This document shows positions 9,466-18,192 of a stretch of DNA of 64,000 nucleotides, piece by piece (position 1 is the stretch's first letter; each line of letters opens with the position of its first letter). A program made the position numbers and the translations under genes. The DNA comes from CAWATZ01 sp963784995 (GTDB lineage: Bacteria; Planctomycetota; Planctomycetia; Gemmatales; Gemmataceae): the NCBI GenBank assembly GCA_963784995.1, contig CAWATZ010000002.1, positions 744,001-808,000 on the forward strand. Reading direction: 5' to 3'. The notes beneath the pieces were generated by a model. That model saw only the letters and a program-made list of their open reading frames with translations, did no database searches and had not been told where the DNA came from.

Positions 9466-9899
9466 GTTGGGCCAGTGATTTCCCGCGCTTGACCCCAGGC
9501 AACCACCGCATCACCAGCCCGGCCACGACCGACTACAACTGCGTCGCGTGGGCAGCCGGCGACACCGAGAATTGGTGGCAGGCGGGGGACTATTGGTTAC
9601 CGGAGGATTGGCCGGAGGATGACTTCGGCCTGGGGGCACTGGAAGCGGCCTTCCGGGCGCTCGGGTACAAGAGCTGTGCGAGGGACGCGACTCTTGAGCC
9701 GGGTTTCACCAAGGTGGCGCTCTACGGCTCCCGTTTGCTGTACACCCATGCTGCCCGACAGTTGCCCAGCGGCAAGTGGACGAGCAAGCTCGGTAAAGGC
9801 GAAGACATCGAACACGACACACCCGACGACGTTTCGGACGGCATCTATGGAGAGGTTGTGGAGATCATGAAGAGGCCAATCCCCACCGCCGGGGCGTAA
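9462..9899 (+). CDS. DUF7689-like protein
   Basis: A 145-residue protein whose ATG overlaps the previous stop (ATGA), so the pair is co-translated. Near residue 25 is YNCVAWAAGD and near residue 105 HAARQLPSGKWTSKLG; a Cys in the first and a His in the second are arranged as in papain-like NlpC/P60 folds, so a cysteine peptidase or amidase role is possible, though this is inference. The family is widespread in planctomycetes and cyanobacteria next to the short helical protein found here. The job of the pair is unknown; a toxin-antitoxin or effector-immunity pair is one possibility. Confidence 0.65.
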   Translation: MSWASDFPRLTPGNHRITSPATTDYNCVAWAAGDTENWWQAGDYWLPEDWPEDDFGLGALEAAFRALGYKSCARDATLEPGFTKVALYGSRLLYTHAARQLPSGKWTSKLGKGEDIEHDTPDDVSDGIYGEVVEIMKRPIPTAGA

Positions 9900-10128
9900 A
9901 CTCGCCCCGATTACTCCTGAAGTGGTCTTTCCCTGCCCAGCCGACATTTGACAGCTGCGTTTGTTTCAGGCCACTCTTTTTCGATCAAATCCTCGTATTT
10001 CCTTGTGCCGCGGCCGATCGGCATTTGCTATCATGGCTTTCAGGTCATGCCTCCGCATCCAGGATTCAAGGAAACGTGCGTAGAAGGAGTGAGCGGAAGC
10101 AAAGCATCTTCACGAGAGGGGATCGATC

Positions 10129-11232
10129 ATGTTGCTCGACCTGCGGGATGCGGCGCTGTTCTTCAAGCTGCATTCCACCCTGATGTGTTTCGTCAATCAG
10201 CGACTCCAGGTGCTTCCCGACCCCGTTGCGACGCCGGAAGCCTACGCCGGGCTGGCGCCGGCTCTCCGGCTCAAGGTGCGGGACGCGCTCTCAGCCAACA
10301 CCCACCTGATCGACGCCTTTGTCGAGGAAAACCCGGCCCACCTGCCCGCCGAGGAGTTGGAGATTGTGCGTTCCTGGAAGAACCTGGTTGCCGGGAAATT
10401 CTACGTATTCCGCGAGCTGAAGAAGTACACCGTGTTCCTTTCCGCCGAGAAGGAAGCCATCGCTTACGGCGTTCTGGCTCTCACGCGCCCGTTCGAGGAC
10501 CTGGTCGGTCCTTACTTGCCGGTCCTGACGGATACGGTTCTGCTGCCGTTCAAGGACCAGATCGTTTTCGACGGCCTGCTGAATCTGTACCGCATTTCCT
10601 TCGGCCCCGGCATCCGGCGTTCGCTGAATGAAAGTTTCAAGGAAGCCAAGGAGTGGCACGGCATCGTCACTTCCCTGCCGCTGTCGGCCAGGCCCGCACC
10701 CGCCAAAACGAAAGCGAAAGCAAAACCCCGGCCGACCGTGCCCACGAAAGAGAAAACCACAGAGGTTGTGACAGCCGTCGTCGGCCTGATCGACCAGTTC
10801 TGCCGGGAGCATCTCAACGAGGAGTACGCGGTCCTGTGTCGTCGTCTGGCCGAGAAACTGGGTCGCAAACGTCCCTCGCCCTTGCTCCAGGGGACCCCAA
10901 GCACCTGGGCCAGCGGCATCGTCCGCAGCATCGGCTTCGTGAACTTCCTGGATGACAGGACGCAGGAACCGCACCTGAAGATGACCGACGTCGATGCGGG
11001 ATTCGGGGTGTCTCCGGCGAGTGGGGCCTCGAAGGCGAAAGCAATCCGGGAGATGTTCAAGCTGCGGCGCTTCGACCCGGCCTGGACGCTGCCGAGCCGG
11101 GTGGACGACAACCCGCTGATCTGGATGCTGAGCGTCAATGGGTTCTTGATGGACATTCGCCACGCCCCGCGTGAGGCCCAGGTCGCGGCCTTCGAGAAGG
11201 GGCTGATCCCGTACGTCCCGGCCGACCAATAG
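10129..11232 (+). CDS. DUF6398-type conserved protein, 367 residues
   Basis: ATG 10129 has GAGAGGGG upstream. Two conserved blocks are joined by an alanine/lysine/proline linker around residues 190-215. The N-terminal block (ALFFKLHSTLMCFVNQRL, then IDAFVEENP, GKFYVFRELKKYTVFL) is a helical domain seen in planctomycete and cyanobacterial orphans. The C-terminal block (FCREHLNEEYAVLCRRLAEK, then KRPSPLL, SIGFVNFLDD, MLSVNGFLMDIRHAP) fits DUF6398, which resembles a helix-turn-helix-bearing domain. No catalytic residues are evident. It is alone on its strand, convergent with the next gene by 62 bases, and has no assigned biological role. Confidence 0.7.
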   Translation: MLLDLRDAALFFKLHSTLMCFVNQRLQVLPDPVATPEAYAGLAPALRLKVRDALSANTHLIDAFVEENPAHLPAEELEIVRSWKNLVAGKFYVFRELKKYTVFLSAEKEAIAYGVLALTRPFEDLVGPYLPVLTDTVLLPFKDQIVFDGLLNLYRISFGPGIRRSLNESFKEAKEWHGIVTSLPLSARPAPAKTKAKAKPRPTVPTKEKTTEVVTAVVGLIDQFCREHLNEEYAVLCRRLAEKLGRKRPSPLLQGTPSTWASGIVRSIGFVNFLDDRTQEPHLKMTDVDAGFGVSPASGASKAKAIREMFKLRRFDPAWTLPSRVDDNPLIWMLSVNGFLMDIRHAPREAQVAAFEKGLIPYVPADQ

Positions 11233-11294
11233 CACCAGGCGTGAGGACAGATCCCGACGTGGCTTTGTGCGCAGTTGAATCACCATCAGGCGAT

Positions 11295-12047
11295 TCACGA
11301 TTTGCCGAGCAGGGCATCCAGTACGTGGCAGCCGCGAACGTGAGAGCCGGGGCCTCGGAGGTGTCCGAGTACGGCGTCATCGGCGCAGCCCGCCTCTTCG
11401 AGGGCGTCGGCGAGGACGGCAAGCCGGTCCCGCTCCAGTTCCCCCGTGGTCAGGAGGCGATTCTCACAGGCGGCTTGAGCGAGCGATTGGATGTTTGGCG
11501 TGAGCAAGGACGGATTGAGAACGAGGGGGCGGAAGGGGTTGCCGAAAATGTCGCGGAGCCATTCGACGTGAAGCATCTGTCGCATCTTCTTGTCTGCTTC
11601 AATGCCCGGTCGGGGTTGTTCGGCAAGTGAGTGGGCACGGAAGTTAGCCCACGCGATTGCTGCCGAGCCTGCTGCGTGGGCCACCGACTCATGGTCGCCG
11701 CCGTCGAATCGCCTGGCCACGAGATGTGTGGCCGCCTCAGCCGCCTGCCACCAGTATCCCGCCCGCCGGATTTCCGGACCTTCGGCGGCCAGGGCCCGCC
11801 TTGCCGCCGTCTTGGCCGTCGCCAGGTCTTGATCCGTTGCCAGCCCCTCGGCGAAACGCTCGCCATAATACAGCGCTTGCCGGCTTCCGGGTTGACGCAG
11901 CAGTTCCCAGATCCCACGAACGCAGGCGCAGGCGAACAGTCGCAGCCGTCGCTTTCCACCACGGCAGCGTGATTTCCGCCGGTCCTTCTGCAGAAACGTG
12001 AACATTGGCTTGGGGTCCGCGGCCCTCAGCCATTCTGCCTCGGTCAT
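11295..12047 (-). CDS. Planctomycete-expanded orphan family protein, copy 1
   Basis: A 250-residue protein starting MTEAEWLRAADP and ending GPGSHVRGCHVLDALLGK. This belongs to a paralogous family found in very high copy number in Gemmata-like genomes: an N-terminal segment RLFACACVRGIWELL, an alanine-rich helical middle, then RDIFGNPFRPL and a C-terminal LADALEEAGC block. Its function is unknown. The last two blocks are shared with short repeat-linked domains in the same lineage. The ATG overlaps the stop of the 29-codon remnant at 12044-12133. A second copy lies at 12493-13233 on the same strand. Confidence 0.75.
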   Translation of the reverse strand: MTEAEWLRAADPKPMFTFLQKDRRKSRCRGGKRRLRLFACACVRGIWELLRQPGSRQALYYGERFAEGLATDQDLATAKTAARRALAAEGPEIRRAGYWWQAAEAATHLVARRFDGGDHESVAHAAGSAAIAWANFRAHSLAEQPRPGIEADKKMRQMLHVEWLRDIFGNPFRPLVLNPSLLTPNIQSLAQAACENRLLTTGELERDRLAVLADALEEAGCADDAVLGHLRGPGSHVRGCHVLDALLGKS

Positions 12048-12133
12048 TGCCGCAACCGTCCTCTCTCATTCTCCAAAACGTGCAGGCACTCGAATGTTTC
12101 GACCAGGTATTTCAGGAGATCCGCTGGCTCCAT
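12044..12133 (-). pseudogene. Truncated start of a nucleotidyltransferase-type gene
   Basis: A 29-codon frame begins MEPADLLKYLVETF and stops at TGA overlapping the next ATG. In planctomycetes this N-terminus typically opens a nucleotidyltransferase-fold protein that follows an RRMSHGA-type small gene, exactly as here, where the ATG lies inside the MSHGA codons. Only the first helix is left; the remainder of the enzyme is missing and the downstream orphan gene follows directly. This is recognition from memory of the family, not an alignment. Confidence 0.5.
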
Positions 12134-12365
12134 GCGACATTCTCCGGGCGACCTGCCGGGTGATCTGTTCCTCGGTCCATTCCGGGTGTTCCGCGACAAG
12201 ACCGGCGCGGATCATTTGCTGGGCGAAGCGCCACATCCCGAAAGCCATCGCCAATCGCTGGGCAGGCGTTTTTCTTCGCAAGATGGCCGCAAGCCGATCA
12301 TCCAGCACTTCATCGGTGAAGGTCTTTTCTCGTTCATCCGGCTGTGCTGACGTCCCGTTCGACAT
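12066..12365 (-). CDS. Small RRMSHGA-type antitoxin-like protein
   Basis: A 99-residue frame from ATG 12365. Residues 25-75 (RRKTPAQRLAMAFGMWRFAQ, then HPEWTEEQITRQVARRMSHG) are a well-represented planctomycete small-protein motif that usually precedes a nucleotidyltransferase-like gene. The family normally ends just after MSHGA; here reading continues for about 20 residues, which implies the natural stop was lost when the partner was cut down. Upstream bases resemble those before the 8706 gene. A toxin-antitoxin role is likely but unproven for the family. Confidence 0.6.
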   Translation of the reverse strand: MSNGTSAQPDEREKTFTDEVLDDRLAAILRRKTPAQRLAMAFGMWRFAQQMIRAGLVAEHPEWTEEQITRQVARRMSHGASGSPEIPGRNIRVPARFGE

Positions 12366-12492
12366 GGTTGGGTCTCCGGCAAAGATGGTCCCTTGATGCG
12401 CCAGCTTCCTGGGGAGATTTTACCTCCAGCACTGCGAGCAAGGAAGATGGAACCAGAAACCACTGGGATCCGAATCGGATCGACCAGGCGTT

Positions 12493-13233
12493 TCACAATT
12501 TGCCAAGCAGCGCATCGAGTACGTGGCAGCCGCGCACGTGGGGTCCTGATCCGCGACAGTGTTCGAGGATCTGAGCATCCGTGCATCCAGCATCTTCGAG
12601 GGCGTCAGCCAGAACGGGAAGCTGGTCGAACGCTCCCTCTTGGTAAACGCTCCCAGCGAATTTCGGGATTGCTCCATTGTTCCAGGCAAGAACCGTTGCG
12701 GAGATGAGAGGCAATGGGCGGAAAGGATTGCCGAAGATGTCCCGGAGAAGCGGTATCTGCTGGTGGAGTTCTCCTTCCTTGGCACCAGAGTCCAGGTCAG
12801 GTGAATCCGGCTTCGTGTCGCGAATCCTTTCCCAGCCAACGGCATTTGCGCTGAATCCACTGGCCAGGTGTGCCGCGAACCAGCTTGACCCTTCCAGGGT
12901 GGCGAGGGCGGCGTGGAAGGCGTTTACGTCAATCAGGCACGCAGCGTGGTCAGGTTGGCCTATTGAGTGGTAACCGGCCGCATCCGCCTCCTGGCAGGCT
13001 TGCCGTGCGGCTTTCTCCACCGCGGGCCGCCCCCGGCGCCGCGCTACACCCACCTCGACAAAGCGTTCAGCGAACTCAACCGCCGCACGGCATCTTGGGT
13101 CCGTGATTCGGTCCCCAATTCGTCGGCAGCAGGCGAGGGCAAACAGGCGCATTTTGCGCTCACTCACGTTGTCCCGGATAAACAGCAGCATTGTCTGCGG
13201 GTCCAGGCACTCCAGCCATTCCGTCTCGGTCAT
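12493..13233 (-). CDS. Planctomycete-expanded orphan family protein, copy 2
   Basis: A 246-residue paralogue of the 11295-12047 protein: start MTETEWLECLDP, then RKMRLFALACCRRIGD, RDIFGNPFRPL, LADALEDAGC and the end GPHVRGCHVLDALLGK. I chose ATG 13233; the frame is open for another 530 bases upstream, but that portion is the other-frame shadow of the transposase gene. The two copies are on the same strand about 1.2 kb apart, with the antitoxin-like gene between them. Function is unknown. Confidence 0.75.
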   Translation of the reverse strand: MTETEWLECLDPQTMLLFIRDNVSERKMRLFALACCRRIGDRITDPRCRAAVEFAERFVEVGVARRRGRPAVEKAARQACQEADAAGYHSIGQPDHAACLIDVNAFHAALATLEGSSWFAAHLASGFSANAVGWERIRDTKPDSPDLDSGAKEGELHQQIPLLRDIFGNPFRPLPLISATVLAWNNGAIPKFAGSVYQEGAFDQLPVLADALEDAGCTDAQILEHCRGSGPHVRGCHVLDALLGKL

Positions 13234-13483
13234 CGGCTCGACCTCATTTGAACCAGCTCCTGTGTTGCTGATCCCAGGAGCAGTCGGAAGGGGCCAGTCC
13301 GTCAGGCCCCGAATACCCTGGCACGTGGCAGATGCAACGTTCAAAGTCAAGGGGCGTTTGGCGTGATAACGCCCGTTTTTCCGTTGTGTTCGCATGGTGT
13401 TTCCGGGTTCGAGGGTTCTTGGCTGTTTGTCGTCTGCCGATTGCCTTTGGCCGCTGACCTTCCGTCCGCTCCACGGGTTCCCT

Positions 13484-15301
13484 TTACGGGTTCCTCTTCT
13501 CTGTGCCGGGCGTTTGTGGCAGAGCGATGCCCAGCGTCTGCGCCAGGTCCTGCGCCGCCTCGTACAACGGCAAGCCACGCACCGCCGACCACAAGTCCAG
13601 CACATTGCCGTGCGCCCCGCAGCCGGCGTGGAAACACTGGAAGACGCCCTTGTCCAGGTGGACCGAGAAGGAGCGGTGCCGCCGCTGCTGGCTGTCATGG
13701 ATGGGGCACGGACCACGTCGCTGCGGGTCTGGCCCAGACAACCGCTCCAACCAGTCCAACGCACGCAATGCCGCTGTCATGCTCACCTGCGCACGCAGCG
13801 CCGCATAATCGATACTCCCCCTACCCGCTGCACCCTCGGCCCCTGCTCTGGGCTCGGCTGGCACCGCAGTTGCCTTGCCCGGTGGCGGCTCTTGCGGTAT
13901 CGTGGCTTTAGCTGCTGTGACCACTGTCTGTGCAGGACTTCCTTGCTGCTTGTGGCCAGCAGCTTGCTCCGCTACCACTCCTTCTTCGGCCGTGCTGACT
14001 GCGGCCTCCTGGGTCGATCCCGATTGGCCTGGCAGCGCTGGCTCGACGCTTGCTTGTGGCGTTGCTGTCCCTGCCCAGGGATAGTAGTCTGGATCAAACG
14101 GCTGGCCGGTCCGCCAGATGGCGTGAACCAGGTGCAGCAGCTTCCGCATGCAGTGGCCCACCACCACATCCCCACGGACACCCCGCCCATGCAAGCGCTG
14201 GTGCAAGGCACGCACCGCCGGGTTCCAGCGGATGGCCGACAACGCCGCTTGCCAGAGGTGTTTGCGTACCAAGTCATTGCCCTTGCGTGACATGCGTTGC
14301 TGCCTGCCCGTCTTGGGTGTACCGTCCCGGTCGCAGCCGGAGGCCTCCTCCTCCGGAAAGATGCCGAAGTAACCGACCAGGCGGTCCGGCGTGGCGAACA
14401 GCTTGATGTCCACCACGGTGGCAGTCAGCACAGCGGCCGTGGCTGGACCGATCCCAGGGATCGATTCCAGATGGTTGGGCACGGGCAGTTGCCGGTAGGT
14501 GCTGGTCATCAACTGGTGCAGTTGCTCTTCCTGGGCCAGGCAGTCAGCCAACTGCCCGACCAGTTGCCTGACCAGTTGCTCGGCCACGGCACCAGTGCAA
14601 CTGGCCACGCTGCTGCGTGCCGCCTGCCGCAGTGCCTGGGCCAACTCGGCAGAAACATGGGGCAGAGCGCTCAAGGTATTCAAGTGGGCACGCCCCAGTT
14701 GTGCCGGTGTCGGATAGCGCTGCAGCAGGCCCAAGACCCACTGCGCTTGCAGGTCCTTGGCCAGGGTGGCCAACTCGGGGAAGACACGCGCCAGCAGGTT
14801 GTGCAATTGATTGGTCAGCCGGGTGCTCTGCCGCACTTGCGTTTGCAGTCGAGCCACGATCTCACGCAGTTGCTGCAGAGCCTGAGGCCGCTCTGGCACC
14901 GCTGCGGGCAGCTCGCGCACGGCGAAACGGGCAGCGCAGAGGCTCTCGACGGGGTCGGCCTTGCGTTTGGGGAAAAGGGCCTTTCGGTAGCTGGCATTGC
15001 GTCCCGGTTCGCCGACGCTGAGGGTGCTGTTGCCAGGCAAGGTCCGCAGGAAGGCCTCGAGGTTGGCGGCATATTGGCCGGCCACGTCGAGGCGGATGTG
15101 GAAATGGACGTCGGGCCAGCGGCGGCGCAGGTCGTCGAACTGAGCGGCGACGCGGTCGTAGCCAGCGCGGGACTCGGGGAAATCAAAGGGCGGGCAGGCC
15201 GGTTGCAAGTCGGCCCGCAAGAAGGTGACGTGGTGACCGTAGCGTGCGGTGTCGAAGCCGACGCCGATCAGGGTAGCGGAGCCAGAGTTCAGGGTGGACA
15301 T
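13484..15301 (-). mobile_element. IS110-family transposase with C-terminal CHC2 zinc-finger domain
   Basis: A 605-residue predicted DEDD/serine recombinase of the IS110 type. The N-terminal RuvC-like part starts LIGVGFDTARYGHHV; the C-terminal IS116/IS110/IS902 domain is seen as SIPGIGPATAAVL, then DRLVGYFGIFPEEEASG and RMSRKGNDLVRKHLW, which carries the probable catalytic Ser. After a proline/alanine/glutamate linker of roughly 80 residues the last 105 residues form a primase-like CHC2 zinc finger: CPIH and, 30 residues later, CFHAGC, then GNVLDLW. This fusion is unusual for the family. ATG 15301 has GAGGAA upstream and is preferred to ATG 15316. The element is inserted in the accessory region between soxB and soxD. 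Confidence 0.85.
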
Positions 15302-15316
15302 CAGGGTGTTCCTCAT

Positions 15317-15782
15317 TCAAGAGCGTGTAACGTCGCTGGCCAGGCGCGAGAGTCCTCCGGTGGAGCTTCGTACAGGAAGATCCTTGTGATGAACGGTCCA
15401 GCCGTAAGATGCAACGAGTTCTCAGACGAAGGTCGGAGGGGTCAATCTGCCACAAGCGGTCGAACCGCAGGCAGGAAAAAGATCTCCTCGCGACTGCCCA
15501 ACAGACTCAGTCTGCCATGACGGAGTCCGTTGGTGAAAGAGCAGAAAACGCTTTGAGCCAAGAAGTCCGGTTGTAGGGCTCGTTACGATCGTAAGGACCA
15601 TGCCAACAAGCACGATCGGTACGGCAGCGAACCTTGACTCGGTCTGGCTGATGGCCTTCAATTCGATCATACAAGGCAGACAGAAAAGTGACGCTCTCGG
15701 ACACCCCTCCGACAGCATTGGGCCCCTTCTGGCCTCTGAGCCAAGCACCACAACTTGGCAGGCAGGGCAGGCAGACCGCTCG
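15317..15782. other. Non-coding end of the IS110-type element
   Basis: 466 bases between the transposase start and the soxB stop with no credible gene. IS110-group elements carry their guide (bridge) RNA in the end upstream of the transposase, so this is where one would look. Small perfect palindromes are present, including TTACGATCGTAA (about 15583-15594), CAGACTGAGTCTG on the minus strand (about 15502-15514) and a GCGGT/ACCGC hairpin (about 15456-15468). I cannot fold the RNA or define element ends by eye. Confidence 0.4.
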
Positions 15783-17027
15783 CTAATGCCCCACCGAGGC
15801 CGCCCCCTTCTCGCCGACCAGCCGGAACTGGCGGAACCGCGCCAGGTTGAACGCCCGGATCAGTTCGTGGTTGTCGTCCTTGGCGACCGTGTGGGCCATC
15901 GTCTTGCCGCAGATGGGCGTGGCCTTGAAGCCCCAGGTGCCCCAGCCGGCGTCCAGGTAGAAGCCGCGCACCGGCGTCGTGCCCATGATCGGCGAGAAGT
16001 CGGGCGTCATGTCCGACAGGCCGGCCCACTGCCGCAGCACCTTCACGTCGCCCAGGCACGGGAACAGGTCCAGCAGGTGGCCGCTCAGTCCCTCGGCGAA
16101 GTCCAGCGTCGAGCGCTGCGAGATCAGCTCGTAGGGGTCCAGCGACGCCCCGGTGATCAGCTCGCCGCGCGACGACTGGCTGACGTAGACGTGCAGGCTG
16201 GCCGAGACGACGATGTGGTTCAGCCACGGCTTCAGCGGCTCGGTGACGAACGCCTGCAGCGGGTAAATGACCAGCGGCGTTCGCAGGCCGACCATCTGCG
16301 TGACGTGCGTGGTCCAGCCGGCCACCGCCGACAGCACCTTGCGCGTCTTGACAAAGCCCTTCGAGGTATGGACGCCGGCCACAGCCCCGTCGCGCACCTC
16401 GATGCCGGTGACGCGCGTTTGCTGGTGGATCTCGACACCCTTGCGGTCTGCCGCCCGGGCGTAGGCCCAGGCGACGGCGTCGTGCCGGGCGATGGCCCCG
16501 GGCGGGTGGTAGAGAGCGCCGACCACGCCCGGCTGATGGCCGCCGCAGGTCAGGTCCATCTCGGGGACGCACTTCTGGATAAAGTCAGGGCCGACGACCT
16601 CGCTGTTGATGCCAAGCGTCTTGTTGACCTCCGCCCGCCAGCGCTGCGTGCGCAGCGAGGCGCTGGAATGGGCCAGGGTGAAATGGCCGCGCTCGGAATA
16701 GAAGAGATTGAAGTCCAGCGTCCGCGACAGGTCCTGCCACAGTTCCAGGCTGGCCTGGTAGAAGCGGGCGCCCTCGGGAGTAAGGTAGTTGGAGCGGATG
16801 ATGGACGTGTTGCGGCCGGTGCCGCCGCCGCCGAGGTAGCCCTGCTCAAGGACGGCGACGTTGGTGATGCCGTGGTCGGTCGCCAGGTGGTGCGCGGCGG
16901 CCAGGCCGTGCCCGCCGCCGCCGATGATGACCACGTCGTACTCGTCCTTGAGCCGCTCCGGAGCGCGGAACATGCGCGGCTCGGGGTAAGTGCGGCTGAA
17001 GCCAAACTTGAGCAGACGGAACGGCAT
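15783..17027 (-). CDS. soxB: Heterotetrameric sarcosine oxidase (or N-methylglutamate dehydrogenase) beta subunit
   Basis: A 414-residue flavoprotein of the D-amino-acid-oxidase fold that would carry FAD and the substrate site of the sox complex. The dinucleotide motif VVIIGGGGHGLAAAHHL is at about residue 35, followed by the SoxB-typical LGGGGTGRNTSIIRSNYL. The conserved WAGLSDMTPDFSPIMG and GWGTWGFKATP are near 345-375, and the end is LARFRQFRLVGEKGAAS. AGGG precedes ATG 17027. It is co-directional with solA, nine bases upstream. Its normal downstream neighbour soxD is 8 kb away, beyond the accessory island, and a diverged copy of its last 30 codons sits at 8449-8543. Confidence 0.92.
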   Translation of the reverse strand: MPFRLLKFGFSRTYPEPRMFRAPERLKDEYDVVIIGGGGHGLAAAHHLATDHGITNVAVLEQGYLGGGGTGRNTSIIRSNYLTPEGARFYQASLELWQDLSRTLDFNLFYSERGHFTLAHSSASLRTQRWRAEVNKTLGINSEVVGPDFIQKCVPEMDLTCGGHQPGVVGALYHPPGAIARHDAVAWAYARAADRKGVEIHQQTRVTGIEVRDGAVAGVHTSKGFVKTRKVLSAVAGWTTHVTQMVGLRTPLVIYPLQAFVTEPLKPWLNHIVVSASLHVYVSQSSRGELITGASLDPYELISQRSTLDFAEGLSGHLLDLFPCLGDVKVLRQWAGLSDMTPDFSPIMGTTPVRGFYLDAGWGTWGFKATPICGKTMAHTVAKDDNHELIRAFNLARFRQFRLVGEKGAASVGH

Positions 17028-17036
17028 GCAGGTCCC

Positions 17037-18185
17037 TCAGCGATCACTCAGCGTGTCAAACCGGCGCAGCCGGAACAGGTCGATGGCCCAGTCAGTGCGG
17101 CCTTTCTCGGCCAGGTCGGCCAGGATCTCGCCGACCACCGAGGCGAACTTGAAGCCATGCCCAGAGAAGCCGGCCGCCAGCACGACGTTTGGGTGAGTGG
17201 GGTACACGTCCAGCACGAAATGGCGGTCAGGCGTCAGCGTGTAAAGGCAGACCGAAGCCCGCTGCCGTCGGCCGTCCACGGCTGGCAGATGGTTGCGCAG
17301 GAAACGGCGAACCGTCTCCTCGTCGTTCAGGGAAACGGTGCGCTCGATCTGGGCTGGCGAGCGAACCTCGGGAGCGCCGTAGTGGCGAGCCACCTTGGGG
17401 CCGAGGGCGTTGATCATGGGGAAGCCGTAGTAGAACCCTTCCGGCGTATCGCAGCAAAAGAGCGGGAACCGATCGCGACGGAACAGCTCAGGCCGGCTGG
17501 TCTCGAACCAGAAGGCGACCTGGCGCATGACCGTCAAGCAGCGGCCCCAGTCCGCCAGCAGCGCCGGGTTCCACGGCCCGGCCGTCAGGATGAGACGGTC
17601 GGCCACGTAGCGACCCCGGTTGGTCCGGACCTCGACCCCGCCCGCGGTCGCCTCCCAGGAAGTGACCGGCTCCTCGGCGCGGATGTCGGCCCTCAGCTCG
17701 CGGGCCGCCTGGACGTGAGCCAGCACGCACTCCTCGACGTAGAGGAACCCCGCTGTGTGTTCCAGAATGCCGTGGTAATCCTCCGCCAGGCGAAAGGTGG
17801 GGAAGCGTCGCTTCAGCTCGTAGGGGGTCAGGTGGTCCACCGCCAGGGAATGCGTCGCCGCCGATTCGCGGACCCCGGCCAGCAATTCGCCGTCGGGCTT
17901 ACCGATGCTCAGACAGGGGCACGAGGTGAGCAGATGCTTGCCGCAGCGTTGTTCCAGGTCGTACCAGCGCTCGAAGGCACGCTTTACCAGGGGGACGTAG
18001 GCGGGATGCTCATAATAGGCCTGGCGGATGATGCGCGTCTGGCCGTGGGAGCTGCCCTGGTCGTGGCCGAGCGTATGCTGCTCCAGGCCCAGCACACGCC
18101 GACCCCGGCGGGCCAGTTCGTACACCGTCGCCGAGCCCATGCCGCCGACGCCGACCACAATCGCATCATAATGGGGAACGCTCAT
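17037..18185 (-). CDS. solA: Monomeric sarcosine oxidase / N-methyl amino acid oxidase
   Basis: A 382-residue FAD enzyme that oxidatively demethylates sarcosine, N-methyltryptophan or similar amines. The N-terminal DAIVVGVGGMGSATVYELA binds FAD, and GQTRIIRQAYYEHPAYVPLV follows as in MSOX/MTOX. The C-terminal region has CLYTLTPDRHFVLD, with the Cys expected to hold FAD covalently, and GFSGHGFKFASVVGE. It lies between glnT and soxB with gaps of seven and nine bases, so it is part of the same transcript. A monomeric oxidase next to the heterotetrameric one suggests handling of more than one N-methylated substrate. N-methylglutamate oxidation is possible but not shown. Confidence 0.88.
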   Translation of the reverse strand: MSVPHYDAIVVGVGGMGSATVYELARRGRRVLGLEQHTLGHDQGSSHGQTRIIRQAYYEHPAYVPLVKRAFERWYDLEQRCGKHLLTSCPCLSIGKPDGELLAGVRESAATHSLAVDHLTPYELKRRFPTFRLAEDYHGILEHTAGFLYVEECVLAHVQAARELRADIRAEEPVTSWEATAGGVEVRTNRGRYVADRLILTAGPWNPALLADWGRCLTVMRQVAFWFETSRPELFRRDRFPLFCCDTPEGFYYGFPMINALGPKVARHYGAPEVRSPAQIERTVSLNDEETVRRFLRNHLPAVDGRRQRASVCLYTLTPDRHFVLDVYPTHPNVVLAAGFSGHGFKFASVVGEILADLAEKGRTDWAIDLFRLRRFDTLSDR

Positions 18186-18192
18186 GGGAACC

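Noticed and set aside
12493..13764. 423-residue version of the orphan paralogue
   Set aside because: The first about 175 codons overlap the transposase in another frame; the family start MTETEW is at 13233.
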